Assembly (NCBI RefSeq): GCF_001039355.2
Contig: NW_019773759.1
Coordinates: forward strand, 219,328 to 259,223
Length of the DNA stretch: 39,896 nt
From: Lingula anatina
Lineage: Eukaryota > Brachiopoda > Lingulata > Lingulida > Lingulidae
Direction of reading: 5' to 3'
Shown here: in pieces, positions 31,557 through 39,896 of the stretch
Numbering within the stretch: the first letter of the stretch is position 1
Layout: every line of letters starts with the position of its first letter
Program-made: the position numbers and the translations under genes
The notes under the pieces: model-generated
The model's input: the letters and a program-made list of their open reading frames with translations, nothing else
Databases searched by the model: none
Told to the model about the DNA's origin: nothing

Positions 31557-32415
31557 ACTCTAAGATAGTTTCATTGATTATCTGCTTTACCATATCGGCA
31601 TACTCACTTTCATATAAGTGGGAGTTATTGAATTTCCAAAAACCTTTTCCGTGTTTAATTTTCCTTTTTAACTGTAAGTCCAGAGTTATAATGGAGTGGT
31701 CGCTCTTATAACCTGGAATAATCTGACTATCTTCGATATAATTTGTAATGGTTGTGGAAACAATAAAATAATCTAACCTTGCCTGTTTAAAAGGCGTAGG
31801 CTGCCGCCATGTATACTGTCTAACATCCTCATGCATTTCCCTCCATATGTCGTGCCAGTTATGTAATTCCATCAAGGTATAAAGTTGATTAGAGGCCTTG
31901 GGGTTATTTTTATGTTTATAGTTATATGTGTCCTTCTCTTGGTTTAATACTAAGTTAAAGTCCCCACAGATAATATGATCCTGATTTCCAAAATTCATTA
32001 TTGTCTCGTGTATTTTTAAGAAAAATTCAGGTGAATCATTATTGGGACCATACAGATTTATGAGTGAAATGTCTTTTTCATCTACTATCATACTAAGAGC
32101 AATAAAGTTTCCGTTAGTGTCTTTCTCAACCTCCTTAATTTTATATTCAAAATTATTGTTAACCAGTATTGCAACTCCTCTTGAATTAGAGGTTCCATGA
32201 CTGAAAAAGCATTTAAAACCCCATTCAGCTGCTATATATTTTTCCATAGATAATGTACTATGAGTATCTTGTAAACAGTAGATGGAAAAGGATTTCTTCC
32301 GCAAGAAATTGAACACATCTAACCGCTTATTTCGGTCCCCAAGACCCCTACAATTTACTGAGCATATTTTAATATTTGATTTGATCTGTGTATATCTACC
32401 AGGTTTCTGCCGCAT
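31555..32415 (-). CDS. LINE ORF2 N-terminal part: apurinic-like endonuclease
   Basis: 286 codons from ATG at 32415, the likely true ORF2 start because it falls just ahead of the domain. The exonuclease/endonuclease/phosphatase fold is shown by SVNCRGL with Asn21, LQDTH at 48-52 (where L1 often has LQETH), GDFN at 151-154, RLDYF at 213-217 and SDHS at 238-241, the catalytic Asp-His pair. Then KGFWKFN (257-263) leads into the RT linker as in other L1-like elements. In the family this domain nicks the target DNA to prime reverse transcription. The frame ends at a premature TAG after ETILE, so the full ORF2 is not made from this copy. Confidence 0.9.
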   Translation of the reverse strand: MRQKPGRYTQIKSNIKICSVNCRGLGDRNKRLDVFNFLRKKSFSIYCLQDTHSTLSMEKYIAAEWGFKCFFSHGTSNSRGVAILVNNNFEYKIKEVEKDTNGNFIALSMIVDEKDISLINLYGPNNDSPEFFLKIHETIMNFGNQDHIICGDFNLVLNQEKDTYNYKHKNNPKASNQLYTLMELHNWHDIWREMHEDVRQYTWRQPTPFKQARLDYFIVSTTITNYIEDSQIIPGYKSDHSIITLDLQLKRKIKHGKGFWKFNNSHLYESEYADMVKQIINETILE

Positions 32416-32854
32416 ATGTATATACGACAGAAAATAAATTTACATCGCACAGTCATATTCTAAGTGTAGGTAAAGCAATCGTACTGAGGTATCAAATCTA
32501 AGTGTTTCGTTGTTGCAAACTAATAGGGATAACTTAACTACATATATATCGGTTATACTATATAATGCATTATCAAATTCACTTCCATCCACCCACGCAT
32601 ACAATAGACCACTTGTACCCATTCTACCAGAATTGACATACACACCAAGACAAACTATCGAAAACACACACATACACAGGATAGTACTAATAACTAGTAA
32701 TTAAAAAAAATAATGATAATAATAATGATAATAATAATTTGATGCTAGAGCGGCTAGCTAACAGTTACCGCTCTGCTGTTTATAACTACTTTCAGTTTTA
32801 CATTGATTTTTATTGTCCAAAATTTCAGTGTCCGTATAAAGTTCATTTTCAGGC
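32416..32854 (-). other. LINE inter-ORF spacer
   Basis: About 440 bp between ORF1 and ORF2. It includes an ATT/ATC-rich stretch at 32702-32740 and no protein-like frame. A spacer this long could carry signals for ORF2 translation, but nothing specific can be read. Confidence 0.6.
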
Positions 32855-33624
32855 TTATTGTTTTAATTTGGTGTCGATATCGTCGAATATGTCGAATGTA
32901 TATCGGCGACCGTCATTTCTTATGGCAAATATTCTGCCATTGAAGTACCAGGCTGAATGTACAGCTTCTTTACCTTTTAGAATTTTGATCAACTCAGCAT
33001 TTTTCTGAGTAATGTGATCGAACATTATAAAGTTACCTTTCAGTGCTTGTCTATGCTTGATAACTTTCGTTTTTTCCTCGGTGTTAACGAATTTGGCTAT
33101 AACGGGTCTTGCGCCACCGCTGTTACCTGGTATTCTGTGGATTCCCAGAATTGAGGCGGGGCTTATGTCCACATTCACCTTTTCCTTCAGGATGCGGCAG
33201 AGGTCTCTCCTCAGGTCTTCTTTTGGTTTTTCCGGCCAGTTTAAAAACTTAATGTTGTTTTTCTGCGAATACTGCTGGTTGTGGTTTGCCATTCTCACAG
33301 CTGTTTTCGCCAAATGGCTGGTTTCTTTTAGGTTGTCAAGGGACTTCCTTGTGTCACTGATTTGTTTGGAGAGTTTCTCACGCAGGGATTCGTTTTCCAG
33401 ATATAGGGCATCTATTTTCTCGCTCAGGAGGCTGAGTCTATCAGTCAAGTATTGTTGCATTTCTTGTTTAATATCCTCCTTCACCTCCTGCTTGATTTCA
33501 TGTTTCATTTGGGCAATGATTTCCTTAACGTCAGATTTTCTTATCATTTCACTTTTAATCTCTGCTAGAGTAGCTTGGATGGATCGTAGTTCGTCTACCG
33601 TAATGTTTTCTGTTAAGTAGCCAA
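32855..33624 (-). CDS. LINE ORF1: L1-like RNA-binding protein, N-terminally truncated
   Basis: About 256 codons of element sequence end at the stop at 32855. The order matches L1 ORF1p. A long charged coiled coil (KSDVKEIIAQMKHEIKQEVK ... LSLLSEKIDALYLENESLRE) is followed by an RRM-like domain starting at NNIKFLNWPE, with ARPVIAKFVNTEEKTKVIKH. A C-terminal domain follows with FNGRIFAIRNDGRRYTFDIF. ORF1p forms trimers through the coil and coats the element RNA as a chaperone. The open frame happens to continue through the target-site duplication into host DNA to an ATG at 33766, adding 47 unrelated residues (303 in all). The natural N-terminus was lost by 5' truncation. The RT and endonuclease downstream belong to the same element. 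Confidence 0.85.
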
Positions 33625-33640
33625 GGTTCGTAGCCAAGTT
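33625..33640. repeat. Target-site duplication of the L1-like LINE (5' side)
   Basis: GGTTCGTAGCCAAGTT, identical to 28230-28245. It is followed by a GGGT-rich run in host DNA. Confidence 0.95.
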
Positions 33641-33765
33641 GGGTGGGTGGGTGGGTGGTGTCGAGCTGTTCGAAATAACTCTGTTTGCTGGGAAAATGTC
33701 CCCTCTGGATAAATTTGGTCCATTTGCACAACAGCCCGGAATTCGAAACAATTTATGTAGGTACA

Positions 33766-36250
33766 AGCATAGTTGCCTCAGTTTTTTTTATGTCTCATCA
33801 CGAATAAAATGTTTCTTGACCGATATGGTTTTAAAAAAAAAGGTCCTCTTTATATCTTATGGGCCATAGGCTAGCTGAGGAAAATGCTTGGTGGAGCGGG
33901 AGTAGGCCTACAGTAACTATGCGCAGGTTGGCGGTTATTTGTACCGCCTGTGGAACACATATAAACGCCTACTGGAAGAAAAATAAGACACTTTTTACGG
34001 ACTTTATAAACGGAAAATGTTTTGACTTTATAAAGATCCCCTTTTTCCCCATATTTCTCTGCCCTTCCAAGAACGCGTTTTTACTGTGTACCCTTTCATT
34101 TCTGTTTCTGCATTGTGTAATATACAACACACTGTCAATCATATATAATATAAGGAAAACTACAACGAAATATTTATTTTTTTAAAAATATTAAAATATT
34201 CTTTAAATACATTGTGAATTTGAACGTCACACACACACTAACACTGGGTGATCAAGATAAATTATACTCTGCAAATTAAGAATGACAAACCAAGAACTGA
34301 TAATAAAAACCGGGAGTTAGAGCAATATTGACGGAAAAGATGTATTTTTTGCTATTATTTCAAGACAAATTCGGTTATTTACATGATGTAAAAAGTTATT
34401 TATCAAATGATCTTAAGTTACCATTTAGAATATATTTTTGTACTAAATACAGTAAGGACTGGGGGATTGGTAAAATATTGTGTTTAAATTTAAAGTAAGA
34501 CCCGTGCTCTAACTTAAAGCCAGTGCAGCTGTTTAAAAACATGTAATGTAATTTGTTGGCAAGGAAAAAATACACTTCAAAAATAAGTATTATTGAATAA
34601 ATAGGGCTATTGTAGTGTCAGAAGCATTTATACTTGAAATGCTCTGAAGCTAGGAAAAGTATGCCATTAAAAATTTACAAAAAAACATTACCAGCCCGGG
34701 ACCCACCGGTCTGCCGCTAGGTGGTTTAAAAAAATCCGGAAGTTATAGATTTTTGAAATGGGAATTTTTTTTTGATTTATAGGATGTCAGAAAAGGTGGA
34801 ATATCTCGGCCATTAAGGGTATAAGAGATTCGTTATGTACGGAAATTTAACTTTATCTACAGATGTGCCAGCCTCGTTTTGACTTACATTCTAATCTAGC
34901 TTCGTTTTGGACGCACAATATTGTCTATATTGAGAAACAAAACTTGCACAGGAAGAATGGGAAAACTGAAAATATAATTATCTCATTTTTTTCTTTGTAA
35001 ATAAGCATTTATCCATTACACGAGGCGGATTGATGAGTTTCTTTTTATGAAGACAAAAAACAAATGAGTACTTTTTATCAATTGACTCAATTTATAAATT
35101 TTTTACATATGAGCAACTTTCATATACATGCAGATTTGTGGCAAAAAGTTATTTTTTATTTTCGCAACATTGATATGGTGATTTATTTTACACATCTAGA
35201 TTAGTACATATACAGTTAGCCAACAAACACACCACCCACTTTTAAAAACAGGACCAATTTTAACAAATAATATTTTATAAATTTACCCAAGGTCAGCAGT
35301 TCTTTTCTCACCGACACCAAGTTATTCCTGTACCAATCCATATTTTGTTTTTATAAGAATAATTTTTGTCTACAAGCCACGTCATGTATGCAAAAGCTTG
35401 TACATTAAACTTAATATACCCTACTTTTGGTGCATGGTTCAAACCTACGCGTAGATAATATGACTAACTAGTTATACTGATGATCAATAAATATTATTAT
35501 TATAAGCATCAGCTAGCACAGCACAAAAATATTTTCCATCTCTTAAAAGAATGTCAAAGGTTGTGACGGTGCTCAATGCTACACAGCATTTGGAAATGGT
35601 GCTTCTGTCATAATAATTGCAGGCCAAGGAATGGCAAAATGATTAATCCTGGTCCCATTCATGTTCTTCAAGCCTAGAAAAATATCAAATTAAAAAGTTT
35701 TAAAAAGTAACATAAAAACCTTTTCTAACTGCAAATGTCTTTCCACACACACAACAACACACTAAAATCAATATAAATAATAAATCACAATCTTGGTACT
35801 AAAGCTGGTAGAAAATACATACTGGGGTACATGTCTACAAACTAGTGTTCACAACTATCACACTAATTATTGTACTGGTACGTTTCGTTTCACAAAATAC
35901 ACAATATTTCTAACTTAAAACAAAGGAATCGTTTTACAAATATAAGGTTTTTATTTCATGAAACAATTTTCTTTCACAAACTAATAAGCCATGTGTACGC
36001 AGGTGTGTGTGTGTGTGTGTGTGAGTTTGTGTGTGATGAGAGAGAACGAGAGCATATATAGCAGTCAACTTGCAAGACAAAAATAGAGTTATGGCAAAAA
36101 GACAATGCATACATGTAATGTACGATGCCATATTCTCAAAAGCATTAGGATCTGTTCTCCTAACTAAAGAACCACAGTTTTGTTGACACATCCAGCAGAT
36201 ACTCTAGCACTCAAAAAAAAAAAAAAAAAAAAATTGATTACGTATACGCT
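33766..36250. other. Intergenic, no gene recognised
   Basis: Very AT-rich. GT microsatellite at 36004-36023 and poly-A of 21 at 36213-36233, the latter possibly an old retroposon tail. The frame at 33859-34185 is hydrophobic-rich AT translation with no motif. Confidence 0.5.
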
Positions 36251-36253
36251 AAA

Positions 36254-36780
36254 TATACTGATAGTCAATGAAAACGCATCATTTATTTTTCGAATAGTAT
36301 TTTACGTTCCTTTGGCACATTAAGAAAAGTTATCGTGTGAAATATGACCCATTATTCAGTCACACAAGGTGAAATAAAGATCAGAAAAGATCATTAAAAT
36401 GCAAGGTCACGTGATCAAATTTCTTTGGTTCCGCCCAGCCTCCCCAGTCGCTCTTCCAGTGTCAGACGTGGCATCACATTACTTTTTTTGTCATGTGTCA
36501 TACTGGATTTGGTGACTACCTTAAATAGGCTTAATTAATCACCATATATTGAACCCGATTAATTCACACCAATCATGAGACAGGAAAAACACAATTTTGT
36601 AACAGCTGACCACAAAATCAATAAAGTGAAAATTTTAAACATCCGAGTGGTCAGCCCACTCTCTTTTGACCAAATAAGTGCATCTGTACTCGTTTATATG
36701 GTTGGAATCGATTCTAGGTAAAAATACAAGAGTACAAAAGTACAAGAAAGTTTTCTGCGTTTTCATCGACTGTCAGTATA
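36254..36780. mobile_element. Mariner-type MITE, ~527 bp
   Basis: TATACTGATAGTCAATGAAA (36254-36273, continuing ACGCA) is mirrored at 36756-36780 with two mismatches in 25. TA at both outer edges fits Tc1/mariner insertion. The ends match those of the element at 14380-14712. The interior is AT-rich and noncoding. Confidence 0.75.
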
Positions 36781-36789
36781 TAAACCTCA

Positions 36790-38605
36790 TTGGAAATATC
36801 GAAAACCACCAAGTTACCGGTTTGGTCAATGCTCAAAAAATTTATATGTCCAAAAATGACTGTCAAACTATGGAAAAACCTGAACAGACAAAGGAAAAAG
36901 TCCATCTACATTTGGCACAATTCAAAAACACAGTTACAATGCCGCTTTGTGTGCGGCCATTTTGGAAGACGAATGTAAGTTCAGAAAATACTCAGTGAAA
37001 TCGATGCACAAATATTCCTTTGGGGTATAAAATGTAACTGAAGCATATGCTGTATCGTCTTTTTGAATTTATTAGTATATAAATCAACTGGTCATTGTAT
37101 AAACATATGTACATCTTACCTGTCTCAATGCCTTCTTCTCCCACCATTTTTTCTTAGAGCTATCTGCTCCCTTTTTGAAAACGAGGCCAAATCTAATATT
37201 TTCCTAAATAACCATCATATGAGCCAGTGGCTCCCGGGCTATACTTAAAATGCATTTCATTTCAAACAAACAAAAAAAATTACTTGCAATAATTGCTTCC
37301 TTCCACGTTTCCCTTCACTGTTTGGAGATTGTTCAAGAGAAATAAACTAAAAATCCACAGAAGTATTTCTAAACACTCGAATTACAAAAATGCTTAACAG
37401 AAGACTGTACCCAAGTGGTATAAAAAATAATCAATTTGAATAGGATGCCATCTACATCTTCACTACAATACTAATGTGTGTTAAATAGTGCACATTGCCA
37501 TTTCATACTTTACCCAGGAAATGACAAAGAAAAAAAACCATCAATATGTTCTTTTCAATGATAACTATTCTAAGTTTATTCATTACTGCAAGTGAAAAAA
37601 AAACAGAAAAAGGCTTTGTAAAAGACTAAATTATGCAATGTAAACAATAAACAAACTTTATGATCAACATATATATTGGTCTATATGAACATCACATTAT
37701 TAAGTGAACTGTTCATATATATATACTAGTATATGTCATAGAGGTAAACTGCCCACATAAGATCACAAAAGATATGAAGAGCTGTACACTGTGGTCATCA
37801 GGATCACTCAGTTTCACACTTAAATGCAGATTCATATTTAAGAGTACTTGAGGAAAATTTTTATTTCAACCAAAACCAGGCTGCATGAAAACTACCAAGA
37901 GCTAATAAGTTCATGTGTTTTTTACAAATACATAATCTACATTTCATTGGAGGAATATAAACAGGAATATTAACAGTATAGTATAAACAGTATATCGATT
38001 CTGGTACTGTCTGGTATCATTTATGATTCAGATGAAGAAATACCTTTAATAATTTTGTTCTCAGTTGAAAATGCATACTACATATTAGATGTTAATTTTA
38101 AACCATTTGTAATTTGTTCACTGCACTCTCTATTGACGGATTGCCTGCAGTTAAGTAAGGTGGAAAGGATAACATGTGGCTTTGTTTGCTGGCTGCTGCT
38201 GTCAGGTAGCAGGCCTGTAGCCAGGGGGGTTCGGGGTTCGAAAGAACTGCCCTTTTTGTCAGAAAAAGGTCCATTCTGGGGTACTCTGCCACAGGTGTAC
38301 TGGTAAGACATCTAGACATGAATCACTGGATGACATGAATCACTAATTAATCCTGGATGACAGGTCTATACCAGTTCTCTTGCTGCCTTGTAACCACTCC
38401 CTGAAAAATGCACAACAGATAAAACTGATTTTAAAAAATGTAAAAAAAACCAAAAGGTTCAGGCTATTGAGAGTTCAAGAACACTTTGAAAATGCCAGAA
38501 TAAGAAAAATGAAAATATTTCAAAAATATTATAAATTTAATGAAAAAAAGATAATCCTATAGAACTGGTTTTCTAATTTGAGCATCACAGGATAACCAAG
38601 GCTGC
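36790..38605. other. Intergenic, no gene recognised
   Basis: AT-rich with several A8-A9 runs. At 38210-38245 a G-rich piece (GTAGCCAGGGGGGTTCGGGG) looks like the edge of an interspersed repeat. ATGAATCACT is repeated at 38319-38345. No coding evidence. Confidence 0.45.
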
Positions 38606-38609
38606 AAGC

Positions 38610-38730
38610 AGCATGGCAGGACAACCGAGACTGCCAAAACATGGCAAGACAAGTGTGACTGCCAGCATCATGGCAGGACAACTGAAACTTCCAGAACATA
38701 GCGGGACAACTGAGACTGCTAGCTGGATGG
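38610..38730. repeat. Minisatellite block A, ~28-31-bp unit, about four diverged copies
   Basis: Variants of ATGGCAGGACAACCGAGACT + GCCAAAAC. Same family as the block at 39684 but more diverged. The short ORF across it is repeat translation. Confidence 0.85.
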
Positions 38731-38839
38731 CTTCAATGGCAGCCATTGTAATCCTTTCAGAATGGGAGTTATATGATGTGCACTATTGCACTTTATTTGA
38801 CAAACCAGTTTTGCAGAAGAGTTTTGAATAACTTGTAAT

Positions 38840-39680
38840 TAATTTTTTTAAATTTGATAGTCACATGTACCAAAGAGGAGACTTGCAGTAATCTTATCTT
38901 GATGATTTTTTAAAATGTATTTACTAATTTCTCAGTGGTTATGTTATTTAACACTTTTCTTACTTTTCCAATGTGCATAAGATGCTGATTTACACACTTC
39001 AGATACATGCTTCCCCACACAGTGCCATTTTCATTGAAGGTAACTACCAGATCTTTTACAGAACTAGATGGTTTTATAAGAACATCTATGCAAATGTTGG
39101 CATTTGCTGCATTTTTCCTATTTGCTTTGAACCTTGATGTAAACTACCCTCTACCAGGACAACAGATTGATTTTCCACAGATATTTACAGATACGTCTCT
39201 AGATAAGTAGACAATCATTTTGGTCTGATGTCACCCTGTACTGAAATCTCAAGGATGATTACATGGCTTGTAAATGTTTGCATAACTACTCGGGCACAGT
39301 CACTTAGCAAGTCCCTGCAAAGTCCCCTTGACAGTAATCAAGATAGTGAATTGCACATCTGTGACAATAAAACAGCCCTTTAACAGACAGACAAGACAAG
39401 GCAGGTTGCATAACAAGTGTTAATTATATTGGCGAAAAGCCCAGCTCTCATTGAGGTCCTGCAAAGCAAGTACAAAGCCTTCTGGGCCCTGGGCGAGGGT
39501 AGATGTAAACCATATCAACTCGACCTTAGTATCATTTAAAGCCAACATGTTCACTTTCATCCATTACTCAAAAACTCTGCAAGACAATCCTCCATAATAG
39601 CGATTGTTGCAGACTGGTTGCTCTTGCATGTAACATAAACTTGTAACGGTTTCATAGGAGTACCACAAATACTGCCATCA
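38840..39680. other. Intergenic between two minisatellite blocks
   Basis: No gene or repeat ends found; the frame at 39007-39210 has no recognisable motif. Confidence 0.45.
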
Positions 39681-39683
39681 TCA

Positions 39684-39896
39684 TTGCAGGACAGCCGAGA
39701 CTGCCAGAACATGGCAGGACCATCAAGACTGCCAGAACATGGCAGGACCACCGAGACTGCCAGCATCATGGCAGGACCACCGAGACTGCCAGAACATGGC
39801 AGGACCACCGAGACTGCCAGAACATGGCAGGACCACCGAGACTGCCAATGTCATGGCAGGACGCCTGGGACTGCCAATGTCATGGCAGGACGACCG
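39684..39896. repeat. Minisatellite block B, 28-29-bp unit, continues past the window end
   Basis: About seven copies of ATGGCAGGACCACCGAGACT + GCC with AGAAC, AGCATC or AATGTC linkers, giving 28- and 29-bp variants. The array is cut by the end of the window, so its full length is unknown. Confidence 0.95.

Larger units (their letters stand above)
28246..33624 (-). mobile_element. L1/Tx1-type non-LTR retrotransposon (LINE), 5'-truncated, ~5.4 kb
   Basis: On the minus strand the order is ORF1 (stop at 32855), a 440-bp inter-ORF spacer, ORF2 endonuclease, ORF2 reverse transcriptase (stop at 28566), a ~300-bp 3' UTR with TGAG and TA repeats, and a poly-A tail (T run at 28244-28261). A perfect 16-bp duplication (28230-28245 and 33625-33640) brackets it. 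The element's 5' edge repeats TTGGCTAC, also found in the duplication, so the 5' junction probably formed by microhomology after truncation within ORF1. The perfect duplication and open frames imply a recent insertion. The copy cannot move itself, because ORF1 lacks its start and ORF2 has two frame breaks. Confidence 0.95.

Noticed and set aside
33057-33620. Plus-strand ORF of 187 codons
   Set aside because: Antisense shadow of LINE ORF1.
35430-35460. B-box-like GGTTCAAACC suggesting a tRNA or SINE head
   Set aside because: No A box at the right distance and no cloverleaf can be drawn.

Overview
This is a window of animal nuclear DNA, most likely from a marine invertebrate. It is AT-rich, gene-poor and full of interspersed repeats. 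There is no operon-like packing, no long intact host reading frame, and a run of assembly Ns (18086-18620). A lancelet-like genome would fit the mix seen here: an SRCR exon, an L1/Tx1-type LINE, CR1/Rex1- and L2-like LINE relics, Tc1 relics, and many fold-back/MITE elements. A sea urchin, mollusc or other invertebrate cannot be excluded from the sequence alone.

Layout. 1-780: diverged ~335-bp tandem repeat. ~940-1525: Tc1-like transposase relic (+). 1605-2757: CpG-rich fold-back element flanked by TTA. 5062-6914: decayed protein-coding gene (-), acidic and Ser-rich with a C-terminal coiled coil, frame broken several times. 8640-8830: L2/CR1-like reverse-transcriptase scrap (-). 10131-10487: TATA box and a 50-codon ORF (speculative). 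11939-12138: minisatellite. 14074-16668: large inverted repeat enclosing a mariner-type MITE, a CCCCCA run and a 39-bp-repeat fold-back element. 18000-18714: palindromic element containing the assembly gap. 18985-19704: two exons of an SRCR-domain secreted or membrane protein gene (-). 20023-20572: 3' end of a CR1/Rex1-like LINE (+), running straight into a 29-bp minisatellite (20571-21045). 21455-21582: long hairpin. 23256-23657 and 23771-24344: two more CpG-rich fold-backs either side of a CA microsatellite. ~25740-26700: second Tc1-like relic (+). 27941-28155: palindromic MITE with TTA duplications. 28246-33624: L1/Tx1-like LINE (-) with a perfect 16-bp target-site duplication. 36254-36780: mariner-type MITE. 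38610-38730 and 39684-39896: two blocks of a 28-29-bp minisatellite, the second running off the window end.

The L1-like LINE is the youngest and best preserved feature. It was 5'-truncated inside ORF1. Its reverse-transcriptase frame is open for 942 codons, and ORF2 is broken only by two frame changes between the endonuclease and RT parts. Only the SRCR exons look like a possibly functional host gene. The most unusual theme is a set of fold-back elements whose interiors appear to be built from degenerate reiterations of their own terminal words. I see no new gene system that I could defend.
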